38,037 nt of DNA from Bacteroidales bacterium UBA1035 (GTDB lineage Bacteria; Bacteroidota; Bacteroidia; Bacteroidales; Dysgonomonadaceae): the NCBI GenBank assembly GCA_002316835.1, contig DCEG01000021.1, positions 1 through 38,037 on the forward strand. Direction: 5' to 3'. The position numbers and the translations under genes are program-made. The notes beneath the pieces were generated by a model. It was not told the origin of the DNA, did no database searches, and saw only the letters and a list, made by a program, of their open reading frames with translations. Below are positions 24,272 through 32,334 of this stretch, piece after piece. How positions within the stretch are numbered: position 1 is the stretch's first letter; each line of letters opens with the position of its first letter.

Positions 24272-24317
24272 GTTCTGATTATCAACTGTAACAAGAAGAT
24301 TATCAGAACTTTTTTTA
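24272..24317 (+). terminator. Terminator after tRNA-Pro
   Basis: GTTCTGAT (24272-24279) pairs with ATCAGAAC (24302-24309), extended by three more pairs past one mismatch, and followed by eight T residues. It lies 11 bp downstream of the tRNA. Confidence 0.88.
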
Positions 24318-24466
24318 TTGATAAAATCATTCTGCAAATTTTAAATAAATAGAAATATTTAGGGTCATTATTGGTTATTATGTTATATTTGTCTGCAAAT
24401 AATCTGCAAATGGCAACGTTAAGAATCTTTCGATATTATCATTAGACCGTTACGTTTCAAATTATG

Positions 24467-24646
24467 TCAATCAGCGGAGAAATACAATATATCCAATGAG
24501 TATATTTTTGTATCCGAAATAAATAATGAATCTTTAACTAAACTTGTACCTTTATCCTGTTGAAATCTGGAAGTGAAATTTAAAAATGAAATAATATATC
24601 TATTTATCAGTTCATTTTGAACTGTAGAATAGAATAATTTGCTCAT
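24467..24646 (-). CDS. Possible small protein, unrecognised
   Basis: An ATG-initiated frame of 59 residues in otherwise empty DNA, beginning MSKLFYSTVQNELINRY and ending DTKIYSLDILYFSAD. The composition is protein-like (no low complexity, mixed charged and aromatic residues), but there is no TAnnTTTG box just upstream, no homologous family that I recognise, and no partner gene. It may be the tail of a degraded gene or chance. Confidence 0.15.
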   Translation of the reverse strand: MSKLFYSTVQNELINRYIISFLNFTSRFQQDKGTSLVKDSLFISDTKIYSLDILYFSAD

Positions 24647-24840
24647 TCAATTGTTAACTACGGATCAATCTTTGTTTGATCTTGCTTAGAGTCGTGTTTT
24701 ATCGATTGCAAAAATAATTCACTGGGTTTCAAAAGTTTCACACCCAGGGAATACATGCAGAAATTCAGCACTTTCAGTTGGCAATAACGTTTTTTGAAAA
24801 TACTTTTGCGTTTTTAGTATAAAACATCATATTTTTCACT

Positions 24841-24848
24841 TAATTTTG
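24841..24848 (+). promoter_or_regulatory. Candidate -7 box for the nag operon
   Basis: TAATTTTG fits TAnnTTTG, 32 bp before the nagP start, but lacks a -33 partner. An alternative TACTTTTG at 24802-24809 has TTG 21 bp upstream (24778-24780). Either could drive nagP. Confidence 0.35.
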
Positions 24849-24880
24849 TTCAAGCAGCTGCCTAAAACAACTTAAATAAC

Positions 24881-26224
24881 ATGAATCAACTAACCGACAG
24901 AGCTTCCGGAAAAAAAACATTCTACATTTCCCTGATCATTTTAGCCGTTATGTATTTCGTTTTCGGCCTGGTATCGTGGGTAAATGCCATTCTTATTCCT
25001 TATTTCAGAATAGCATTGGAACTCACACATTTCCAATCTTATTTTGTAGCCTTCGCATTTTATATTGCCTATTTTGTTATGGCAATCCCATCAGGTTTAC
25101 TCCTGAACAAAGTGGGTTACAAGCTGGGGATAATGTATGGATTTTCGTTTATGGCGTTGGGGGCGTTTATATTTATTCCTGCAGCCTTAACCAGACAATA
25201 TTGGGTTTTTCTTGTTGGGTTATATTGTATCGGAACAGGGCTGGCTATTTTGCAAACCGCTGCCAACCCTTATGTTACCATTGTTGGTCCGATAGAAAGT
25301 GCAGCGCAACGAATGAGTATAATGGGCATTTTTAATAAATCTGCAGGGATTTTAGCCCCATTGATTTTTGCAGCTGTTGTTCTCAGAGCTACAGATACAG
25401 ATATATTTAATTTATTGGAATCGGGAACTCTAACCGTGCTGGAAAAGAACGCTATGCTTGACGAATTGATTCGTAGGGTTATCGTGCCATATGCTATTCT
25501 TGCAGGTCTTTTGATTATAGTCGGTATAGCGATACGCTATTCGGTTTTACCGGAAGTGGAGCCGGAAGATAGTTCATCGGCTGAACAACAAACAAATCAC
25601 CAAAAATCGAAGAAAATATTGCTGGATTATCCGTATCTTATTTTCGGTGCATTGGCCATATTTCTTCACGTGGGAACGCAGGTAATAGCTATTGATACAA
25701 TAATAAACTATGCTGATTCAATGGGAATTAATTTGATAGATGCCCGGTTTTTCCCATCATACACACTGACCTGTACCATTATCGGATATATTTTAGGAAT
25801 AATATTGATTCCGAAATTTATTTCTCAGAAAACCGCGCTCAGAATTTGTACAGTTTTAGGTTTGATCTTGTCCTTTGGTGTTATTTTTGCCGATCAAACC
25901 GTCACTCTTTTTGGACACACAGCCAATATATCAATATGGTTTTTAGCATCAATCGGGTTTCCAAATGCTTTAATTTATGCCGGAATTTGGCCCCTGTCTA
26001 TACGGAATTTAGGAAAACTCACCAAAACCGGCTCTTCTTTGTTGATAATGGGTTTAAGCGGAAATGCTATTTTGCCCATTGTCTATGGGGCATTAGCCGA
26101 GGTCTATGGTTTAAGGCTCGGATACTGGGTATTGATCCCTTGTTTTGTTTATTTGGGTTGGTTCGCATTTTTAGGGCATAAAATAAATTACTGGAAACGA
26201 GAAACTGCATTACAAAATGGGTAA
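24881..26224 (+). CDS. nagP: N-acetylglucosamine MFS permease (FucP/NagP family)
   Basis: A 447-residue major facilitator protein with 12 predicted membrane helices, of the FucP/GluP sugar-proton symporter branch (LVSWVNAILIPYFR in helix 1; GLAILQTAANPYVTIVGP in helix 4, a family hallmark). FucP-family members transport fucose, glucose, galactose or GlcNAc. Because nagA overlaps its 3' end by 8 bp and a nagB-like gene follows, GlcNAc is the most likely substrate, as in the NagP permeases of Xanthomonas and Shewanella. No sugar kinase is seen nearby, so phosphorylation of GlcNAc must be encoded elsewhere. Confidence 0.85.
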   Translation: MNQLTDRASGKKTFYISLIILAVMYFVFGLVSWVNAILIPYFRIALELTHFQSYFVAFAFYIAYFVMAIPSGLLLNKVGYKLGIMYGFSFMALGAFIFIPAALTRQYWVFLVGLYCIGTGLAILQTAANPYVTIVGPIESAAQRMSIMGIFNKSAGILAPLIFAAVVLRATDTDIFNLLESGTLTVLEKNAMLDELIRRVIVPYAILAGLLIIVGIAIRYSVLPEVEPEDSSSAEQQTNHQKSKKILLDYPYLIFGALAIFLHVGTQVIAIDTIINYADSMGINLIDARFFPSYTLTCTIIGYILGIILIPKFISQKTALRICTVLGLILSFGVIFADQTVTLFGHTANISIWFLASIGFPNALIYAGIWPLSIRNLGKLTKTGSSLLIMGLSGNAILPIVYGALAEVYGLRLGYWVLIPCFVYLGWFAFLGHKINYWKRETALQNG

Positions 26225-27404
26225 ATTAATTATAACAAATGGCCGAATTATTCTTCCGGATTCGTATCTCGATGACCATGTGGTAATTTGCAATAACGGA
26301 GTTATTGAACGCGTATGCCTTAAAAGTGATTTCTCTTTTTCCGAAAGCGATGAAATCATTGATGCCAGAGGAAAATACGTATCGCCGGGGTTTATCGACA
26401 TTCATACTCACGGTGGTGGTGGCCACGATTTTATGGATGGAACCATAGAAGCGTATCTGGGAGCAGCGGAAACTCATGCCCGGTACGGAACGACATTGTT
26501 GCTACCTACTACGCTGACAAGTACGTTCGATGAGTTGATGAAAACTTTTTCGGTGTACAGGGAAGCAGTAAAAAGGAATACAAAAGGTGCAAAATTCCTT
26601 GGCCTGCATTTAGAAGGGCCTTATTTTGCATACAATCAGCGCGGGGCGCAAGATCCTAAGTATCTCAGGAATCCCGAACCAAAAGAATACAACAAAATTC
26701 TTGCAGAATCGGACGATATCGTAAGATGGAGCCTGGCACCGGAACTTCCGGGTGCTTTTGATTTCGGAAAAATCCTGACATCTAAAAACATCCTTCCATC
26801 TATTGCACATAGCGATGCAATTTATGAAGAAGTGTTGGAGGCTTTTGAAGCGGGTTTTACACACAGTACACATCTTTACTCTGCTATGTCAACTATCACT
26901 CGAAAGAATGCTTTCAGGTATGCGGGTGTAATTGAAGCTGCTTATCTGATTGATGATATGACAGTTGAAATAATCGCTGATGGAGTTCATCTTCCAAAGT
27001 CCCTCTTGCAATTTGTTTATAAATTTAAAGGCCCTGATAAAACAGCTTTATGTACCGATTCTATGCGGGGAGCAGGAATGCCGGATGGAAAATCTATTTT
27101 AGGAAGTTTGGAAAAAGGACAAGAGGTAATTATCGAGGACGGAGTAGCAAAACTGCCAGATCGTACGGCTTTTGCCGGAAGTGTGGCAACCGCTGACAGG
27201 TTGGTGCGCACAATGATGAATCTGGCCAATGTGTCGTTGCTGGAAACCATCAAAATGATGACGTTGACTCCGGCAAAGATCATGAAGATCGATGCATCGA
27301 AAGGAAGCATTGCCGAAGGAAAAGATGCCGATATCACCATTTTTGATGAAAATATACAAGTATCACACACAATATCAGAAGGAAATGTCATTTTCAGAAG
27401 TTAA
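26217..27404 (+). CDS. nagA: N-acetylglucosamine-6-phosphate deacetylase
   Basis: A 395-residue amidohydrolase-fold enzyme releasing acetate from GlcNAc-6-phosphate. Metal and catalytic motifs: GFIDIHTHGGGGHDFMDG, LGLHLEGPYF (Glu ligand), SIAHSDAIYEE and HSTHLYSAMS (His ligands), and LCTDSMRGAGMPDG with the catalytic Asp. C-terminal AEGKDADITIFDENIQ closes the small beta-sandwich. Start overlaps nagP by 8 bp and the end overlaps the nagB-like gene by 20 bp, indicating translational coupling. Confidence 0.95.
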   Translation: MGKLIITNGRIILPDSYLDDHVVICNNGVIERVCLKSDFSFSESDEIIDARGKYVSPGFIDIHTHGGGGHDFMDGTIEAYLGAAETHARYGTTLLLPTTLTSTFDELMKTFSVYREAVKRNTKGAKFLGLHLEGPYFAYNQRGAQDPKYLRNPEPKEYNKILAESDDIVRWSLAPELPGAFDFGKILTSKNILPSIAHSDAIYEEVLEAFEAGFTHSTHLYSAMSTITRKNAFRYAGVIEAAYLIDDMTVEIIADGVHLPKSLLQFVYKFKGPDKTALCTDSMRGAGMPDGKSILGSLEKGQEVIIEDGVAKLPDRTAFAGSVATADRLVRTMMNLANVSLLETIKMMTLTPAKIMKIDASKGSIAEGKDADITIFDENIQVSHTISEGNVIFRS

Positions 27405-28173
27405 AGCAACCAATGCAGAATTCACAAAAGATAAATTAGTTGTGAAAGTCTATCCAATCCGAAAAATGATGGGGGAAGACGCTGCACGCGAAGTGTCGGA
27501 AGTTATCCGTAAATTATTGGATATTAAAGATGAAATCAACATGATTTTTGCTGCTGCGCCTTCGCAGAGCGACTTTATGAAAGCTCTGATTACAGACGGT
27601 TCGATTCCATGGCAACGTATCAACGCTTTTCATATGGATGAATACATCGGTTTGGAGGAAGAAGCTCCGCAAGGATTCGGTAATTTTCTGAAAGAACGTA
27701 TTTTCGGAAAAGTTCCTTTTAAAAGTGTCCACTACATAAACGGACAATCTTCTGATGTTGAATCGGAATGTAGCCGATACTCGGAGTTGTTGGCGAAATA
27801 TCCGGTGGATATTGTATGTCTGGGAATCGGGGAAAATGGACATATAGCGTTCAATGATCCCCCGGTAGCAAATTTTAATGATCCCAAACTAGTGAAGGTT
27901 GTGGAATTAGAACTTGCTTGTCGTCAACAACAGGTAAACGAAAAACTTTTTGACAGATTAAATCTGGTGCCAACACACGCCATAACGCTGACAATTTCTG
28001 CACTGTTGAAAGCCGATTATATGTTTTGCATGGTTCCGGCGTCCAATAAAGCCGAAGCGGTATATAGAACATTAAACGGCGATGTTAGCGAAGAATGTCC
28101 TGCAACTATTTTACGAACCAAAGAAAATGCCATTCTCTATCTCGACAAAGAGAGTGCATCACTTTTAAAATAA
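27385..28173 (+). CDS. nagB: Glucosamine-6-phosphate deaminase-like protein, variant phosphate loop
   Basis: A 262-residue NagB/6-phosphogluconolactonase-fold protein. It keeps the NagB signatures FHMDEYIGL (catalytic Asp) and CLGIGENGHIAFNDPP (catalytic His), and the C-terminal KADYMFCMVPASNKAEAVY. The N-terminal phosphate-binding segment, GLPTGxTP in classical NagB, is instead FAAAPSQSDFM, and the FNEP Glu is Asp. So it belongs to a divergent subgroup that may act on GlcN-6-P or a related sugar phosphate. The ATG at 27385 gives MSFSEVKATNAEF and the right length; an upstream ATG at 27292 lies well inside nagA and adds no homologous sequence. It overlaps nagA by 20 bp. Confidence 0.85.
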   Translation: MSFSEVKATNAEFTKDKLVVKVYPIRKMMGEDAAREVSEVIRKLLDIKDEINMIFAAAPSQSDFMKALITDGSIPWQRINAFHMDEYIGLEEEAPQGFGNFLKERIFGKVPFKSVHYINGQSSDVESECSRYSELLAKYPVDIVCLGIGENGHIAFNDPPVANFNDPKLVKVVELELACRQQQVNEKLFDRLNLVPTHAITLTISALLKADYMFCMVPASNKAEAVYRTLNGDVSEECPATILRTKENAILYLDKESASLLK

Positions 28174-28185
28174 AAATGACCGATT

Positions 28186-29193
28186 ATGAATACAAGAATT
28201 ACTTTTTTGTTGATTTTTTTCCTGTTGACCGGGGTTTTCAACCTTGCTATGGGGCAAGTTAAAATTGGGATTATAGGTTTGGATACCTCTCATTCTACCG
28301 CTTTTACAAAATTTTTGAACGGAGAGGATAAGAAAGAAGAGTTTAAGGATTTTCGGATTGTAGCTGCATATCCTTATGGTTCCAAAACGATTAAATCGAG
28401 TTTCGACAGAATTCCAGGGTATACGAAACAAGTAGAAGAATTGGGTGTTGAGATTGTTCCGTCCATTGCCGAATTGCTGAAGAAAGTGGATTGTGTCTTG
28501 CTCGAAACGAACGATGGGAATCTGCATCTGGAGCAGGCAAACGAGGTTTTTAAATCGGGTAAAATCATGTTCATCGATAAGCCAATCGGCGCATCATTGG
28601 CCCAGACAATTGCCATTTTCGAGTTATCAAAAAAATACAATGTGCCTATTTTTACTTCATCGGCATTGCGGTTTGTTAAGCAAGCCCAAAAATTGCGCAA
28701 TGGAGAATTAGGACGCGTAATCGGAGCCGATTGTTATTCTCCCGCCACCAGCGAACCTTCGCATCCCGATTTCGGATGGTATGGGATCCATGGGGTAGAA
28801 ACATTGTTTACGGTAATGGGTACGGGTTGCGTATCAGTCAATCGTATGTCGGCGGACAGTACCGATGTTGTAGTGGGAAAGTGGGCTGATGGCCGGATTG
28901 GGACATTTCGTGGAATTCAGCAGGGAAAATCGGGTTACGGTGGTACGGCTTTTACAACCAGTGGCATTGTTCTGGTTGGTACATACGAAGGATACGAATC
29001 GCTTTTGAGTGAGATTCTCAATTTTTTCAGAACGCGCGTGGTACCGGTTTCTGAAAAAGAAACTATCGAGATTTTTACTTTCATGGAAGCATCGAACGAA
29101 AGCGGCCGAAAAGGCGGAAAAATTATTTCGATGAACGAGACTTACCGCAAAGGAGTAAAGGATGCCCAGAAATTGATCAGAAAATTGAGATAA
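28186..29193 (+). CDS. Exported Gfo/Idh/MocA-family oxidoreductase
   Basis: A 335-residue protein with a Sec signal peptide (hydrophobic run ILL-type segment within residues 5-22, ending LAMGQ) followed by an NAD(P)-binding Rossmann fold (VKIGIIGLDTSHSTAF) and the family motif MFIDKPIGASLAQT (EKP equivalent). The GxGxxG glycine pattern is altered to GIIGLDTS, so cofactor binding may be weak or absent. Its place 12 bp after the nagB-like gene suggests a role in amino-sugar processing outside the cytoplasm. Substrate unknown. Exported members of this family are common in Bacteroidota, and some relatives (GH109) act as NAD-dependent glycosidases. Confidence 0.8.
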   Translation: MNTRITFLLIFFLLTGVFNLAMGQVKIGIIGLDTSHSTAFTKFLNGEDKKEEFKDFRIVAAYPYGSKTIKSSFDRIPGYTKQVEELGVEIVPSIAELLKKVDCVLLETNDGNLHLEQANEVFKSGKIMFIDKPIGASLAQTIAIFELSKKYNVPIFTSSALRFVKQAQKLRNGELGRVIGADCYSPATSEPSHPDFGWYGIHGVETLFTVMGTGCVSVNRMSADSTDVVVGKWADGRIGTFRGIQQGKSGYGGTAFTTSGIVLVGTYEGYESLLSEILNFFRTRVVPVSEKETIEIFTFMEASNESGRKGGKIISMNETYRKGVKDAQKLIRKLR

Positions 29194-29234
29194 GGATAAT
29201 TTAAGTGTAGTACTTAAAGGAGAAAGAATTGTAA

Positions 29235-30360
29235 ATGAAAGTGATTATTATAAATTTAATTGTATTCATCTTCCTTATGGGCTCTCAAAGTGTCCTTGGA
29301 CAATCTTTTTACTAGTATTACACAAAGAAGAATGATAAATGGAGTAAAATAAAACCATATTTTACTCCGCCTCAAGAATTCAAAAATCAATACGGAGATT
29401 ATCGTTCACCTCTCTTGTTTTACAATGGAGATTCAGTAAAAACAAAACATGATTGGCAAAAAAGACGACTGGAAATTAGGGAACATTGGATGAACATGCT
29501 GGGTAAGTGGCCTCCAATAATGAAAGATCAAAAACTGGAAATAATCGATACACAGCAACGCGAGAACTTTACTCAACATAAAGTTCGTTTTTACTGGACT
29601 CCCAACGAGCAAACCGAAGGTTATTTATTGATTCCCAATAAAGAAGGCAAAAAACCGGCAGTTATTACTGTTTTTTATGAACCTGAAACAGCCATCGGAA
29701 TTGGCGAAAATCCTCGTCGTGATTTTGCTTATCAATTAACAAAACGTGGTTTCGTAACTCTTTCATTAGGTACAACTAAAACTACGAAAGACAGAACATT
29801 TTCGCTCTATTATCCGAATGTTGAAAATGGCTACATTGCAACCTTTATCGGCTCTTGCCTACGCTGCTGCCAATGCGTGGGAGGTATTGGCTGAAGTGGA
29901 AGATGTACATTCCTATGGTGGAAAGTGGGCAATGTTCGCCTCGTGTCTTTACGATAAATTTTTCTTGTGCGGTGTGGGTTGACCCGGCATCGTGTTTGAT
30001 GAAACAAAAGGTCCCGCAATAAATTATTGGGAACCATGGTATTTAGGATATTATCCTCCGCCTTGGACAAATGCATGGAGCAAAACAGGAGCGAATTCTA
30101 AGGGTGCATATCCAGAATTGCGAAAAAGAGGATATGATTTACACGAACTTCACGCGCTTATGGCACCCCGCCCGTTTCTTGTTTCCGGAGGTTCGTCTGA
30201 CCCGGTTGAAAGATGGATTCCGCTTTACCACTCAATTATAGTTAACAAATTGCTGGGTTTCAAAAATAGGGTTGCAATGACGAACAGACCTTTATACGAC
30301 CCGAACCCGGAATCGAATGAGGTTATTTATAATTTTTTCGATTGGGCTTTGAAGAGTTAA
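29235..30360 (+). pseudogene. Degraded alpha/beta-hydrolase (acetylxylan-esterase-like)
   Basis: Pieces of one secreted esterase-like gene remain in order: a signal peptide from ATG 29235 (MKVIIINLIVFIFLMGSQSV), an in-frame TAG at 29313-29315, the body from YYTKKNDKWSKIKPYF through TKRGFVTLSLGTTKTT, a +1 frameshift near 29830, then QPLSALAYAAANAWEVLAEV. The expected residues before the nucleophile elbow (of the IGIVGHSYGG type) are missing, leaving EDVHSYGGKWAMF, which implies a short in-frame deletion. Further frameshifts around 29965-29990 separate it from the C-terminal part (GPAINYWEPWYLGYYP; PFLVSGGSSDPVERW). The His expected near the end appears replaced (RPLYDPNPESNEV). Multiple independent lesions rule out a simple sequencing error. 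Confidence 0.88.
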
Positions 30361-30371
30361 CTAATTTCTTT

Positions 30372-31715
30372 TTACAATTTCATTTCCCAACCCTTCTCGT
30401 ACTCACGACTCCAAAGTTTGGATGCTGCTTTGTTTTTAAAAATATGTCCGTTTGCGGGATTAGTTTGTAACGTACTTTTTGTTCGTTGAGAGATATTCCC
30501 TAGCAGAGCCAGTGTTGTGCTAATTGCACCCACATTTATATCAGCATTTAGTGGTATACTTTTTCTAATTGCGTCAAGAAAATTCGAAAAATGGAAAGCA
30601 TCTAATTTTTCAGACGGATTGCGGATGTCACCCTGAATAAATTTCAGATCGCTGGTAACTTCTTTTACCAACTGACTTTTCAAGTCATATATTTTATAAT
30701 CGTTGCCACCTGCTATGACAACTGTGCCTTTTTCTCCATAAAATGCCGCTCCGGCTGTTGTATTTTCGATGGATTTACCGTTACAGCTTCTGCCTTCCCA
30801 CGAAATCATTTTGTCGTTTCCGAATTTGAAGTTGATTACCTGTGTATCGGGGAATTGCCAGTCATCTTTATAGCAGAACCTTCCACCTGTGGAGTTTACT
30901 TCGGTGGGATAGAGGACACCCATTCCCCAACGAAGAACATCGATAAAATGCACGGCATTATTGCCTGATTCTCCTGTTCCCCAATCGTAAAACCAGTGCC
31001 AGTTATAATGAACAACGTTGTCCTTGTAATTACGAACACGGGGAGCGGGACCTTGCCATAATTCCCAATCCAACCATTCAGGAACAGGGATCACTTTACC
31101 TGTTCCGATAGAAGCACGATTATTCGTGTACCAAGCTTTTCCAAAATAAACGTTTCCGATTGCACCGTTCTGAACTTCCTTTATCGCATTCACTACATTC
31201 GGCCATGAACGACGCTGCATACCGGTTGCAGCAACCCGATTGTATTTTTTTACAGCTTCGATTAATATCTCGTTTTCTGCGGGATTGTGTCCTGTCGGTT
31301 TTTCCAGATAAACGTGTTTTCCTGCTTTCATTGCCATAAGCGCTGCGGGTGCGTGCCAATGCTCGGGAGTAGCAATAAGAACAGCGTCCATATCTTTTAT
31401 TTCGAGCAAACGACGGATATCTTTTTCTCCCCTGGGAGTATTGCTGGCAATTTTACTTACATTAGCCATGCATTTTTCCATGGCACGTCTGTCTACGTCG
31501 CATACGTAGGCAACCTCACATCCGTCTTCCTTGGCGAAACCTTCTGCAAGAGCGTTTCCGCGTGCATTCACTCCAATGGCACCTACACGAATTTTATCGT
31601 TGGCCCCGATGATGTTTTTATAACTTTTGGCGCTGAAACCCGGTAAGGCACCGCCTATGGATACCAATGTTGTACCGATTGCGGTTTTTTTGATAAATTC
31701 ACGTCTTGTTGTCAT
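30372..31715 (-). CDS. Tat-exported Gfo/Idh/MocA-family oxidoreductase
   Basis: A 447-residue protein starting MTTRREFIKKTAIGTTLVS, a twin-arginine signal followed by a hydrophobic region. The Rossmann fold begins at IRVGAIGVNARGNALAEGF, with AVLIATPEHWHAPAAL and the family motif YLEKPTGHNPAE (Lys that contacts the cofactor and substrate). The C-terminal domain has NWHWFYDWGTGESGNNAVHF, a pattern typical of large exported Bacteroidota members, including GH109-type proteins. The ATG at 31715 is preferred over one at 31760, which would place a hydrophobic segment before the twin arginines. A TATTTTTG box lies about 35 bp upstream. It converges with the esterase pseudogene, 12 bp away. Substrate unknown. 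Confidence 0.88.
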   Translation of the reverse strand: MTTRREFIKKTAIGTTLVSIGGALPGFSAKSYKNIIGANDKIRVGAIGVNARGNALAEGFAKEDGCEVAYVCDVDRRAMEKCMANVSKIASNTPRGEKDIRRLLEIKDMDAVLIATPEHWHAPAALMAMKAGKHVYLEKPTGHNPAENEILIEAVKKYNRVAATGMQRRSWPNVVNAIKEVQNGAIGNVYFGKAWYTNNRASIGTGKVIPVPEWLDWELWQGPAPRVRNYKDNVVHYNWHWFYDWGTGESGNNAVHFIDVLRWGMGVLYPTEVNSTGGRFCYKDDWQFPDTQVINFKFGNDKMISWEGRSCNGKSIENTTAGAAFYGEKGTVVIAGGNDYKIYDLKSQLVKEVTSDLKFIQGDIRNPSEKLDAFHFSNFLDAIRKSIPLNADINVGAISTTLALLGNISQRTKSTLQTNPANGHIFKNKAASKLWSREYEKGWEMKL

Positions 31716-31749
31716 GATAATAATTTTCAGAAAAAACAGTAGAATCTTA

Positions 31750-31757
31750 CAAAAATA
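31750..31757 (-). promoter_or_regulatory. Candidate -7 box for the Tat-exported oxidoreductase
   Basis: The minus strand reads TATTTTTG (TAnnTTTG), about 35 bp before the ATG at 31715. AT-rich context lowers its weight. Confidence 0.4.
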
Positions 31758-31815
31758 CAAAATTTATTCCGAATGTTTTTTCTATTTACGTTTGATTATC
31801 ATCAAAAAACGCAAA

Positions 31816-32331
31816 TTACTTTCGCTCCACGAATGTTCTCACTACCCCTTTATCTGGAGCGAGCATTGTCACGAGATAGCCTTTCTTTTGCAGTAAATCG
31901 ATAAGAGGAGTAGGAGGGAACGAGGAAATAAACTCCATACAATCGCCGGCTTTTAGTTCATTGGCGAGTGCCAGTACTTGATCTTTCGGATGATCACCGG
32001 CTTCGATGATCGGACGGACATCTAATCTGTGTGTGACGATTTTATCGGGAGTTTTCTCCGAAAACGGGATGCGAATATCTTCACTATCGGGACAAAAATT
32101 GTCACCAAGCGGCGATTGCCCTGCTTCTTTTCTGAGTGCGTCAACCATTTCTACGATATTTACACCTCCCACTTTTGCCGCTTGTTGTAGCGAGGTTACT
32201 TTGGCTACCGTCCTTCTCAGAACGGGATTTTTTAAAGCGGCAAAAGCGGGAGAATGTTGTTTCAACAAGTCTTCAAGTTGCGGATACTCTTTCAGCAGTT
32301 CCGAAACTTTGGTGTCGGGAGTGATTTGCAT
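31816..32331 (-). CDS. DUF1858-DUF2249 two-domain protein
   Basis: A 171-residue cytoplasmic protein. Residues about 2-65 are a DUF1858 helical domain (ITPDTKVSELLKEYPQLEDL), the type found at the N-terminus of ScdA/RIC iron-sulfur repair proteins. Residues about 100-171 are a DUF2249 domain (VTHRLDVRPIIEAGDHP, GDCMEFISSFPPTPLIDLL), a SirA-like fold often encoded near nitrogen-oxide metabolism genes. It lacks the HHE iron-binding part of RIC proteins, which is supplied by the gene just upstream (3 bp gap). Third gene of the cupin operon. The biochemical role is unknown. Confidence 0.85.
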   Translation of the reverse strand: MQITPDTKVSELLKEYPQLEDLLKQHSPAFAALKNPVLRRTVAKVTSLQQAAKVGGVNIVEMVDALRKEAGQSPLGDNFCPDSEDIRIPFSEKTPDKIVTHRLDVRPIIEAGDHPKDQVLALANELKAGDCMEFISSFPPTPLIDLLQKKGYLVTMLAPDKGVVRTFVERK

Positions 32332-32334
32332 CGT

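Larger units (their letters stand above)
24142..24411. repeat. TCTGCAAAT repeats around the tRNA-Pro unit
   Basis: TTTGCAGAAT (24142-24151) and its exact reverse complement ATTCTGCAAA (24329-24338) flank the tRNA and its terminator. TCTGCAAAT also recurs at 24331-24339, 24392-24400 and 24403-24411, the last two spaced 11 bp apart. The left copy overlaps the tRNA promoter's -33 element. tRNA genes are common integration targets, so these may be remnants of an attachment or excisionase site, but no integrase gene is present. Confidence 0.4.
24318..24880. other. About 560-bp gap with little coding content
   Basis: AT-rich stretch between the tRNA terminator and nagP. It contains the TCTGCAAAT repeats, a possible 59-residue minus-strand frame (24467-24646), a small hairpin GATCAA/TTGATC (24663-24681) and candidate nagP promoter boxes. 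An ATG at 24410 right after the repeats opens only 11 codons (MATLRIFRYYH). No protein domain is recognisable. It may be a scar of a lost element. Confidence 0.6.

Noticed and set aside
24143..24352. 69-codon frame across the tRNA-Pro gene
   Set aside because: It is a translation of the tRNA, its promoter and its terminator; the tRNA cloverleaf explains the sequence.
24410..24445. Start of an integrase gene after the TCTGCAAAT repeats
   Set aside because: The frame has only 11 codons and no recombinase motif (no R...HxxR...Y) follows in any frame, so only a possible scar is reported.
24504..24511. Further TAnnTTTG matches in AT-rich gaps (for example TATTTTTG here and TATATTTG at 24384-24391)
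   Set aside because: The consensus is short and such matches are expected by chance in AT-rich DNA; none precedes a supported gene at a suitable distance.
27292..27384. Upstream start for the nagB-like gene
   Set aside because: It would extend 93 bp further into nagA in another frame and adds residues unlike any NagB N-terminus; the ATG at 27385 gives the family length.
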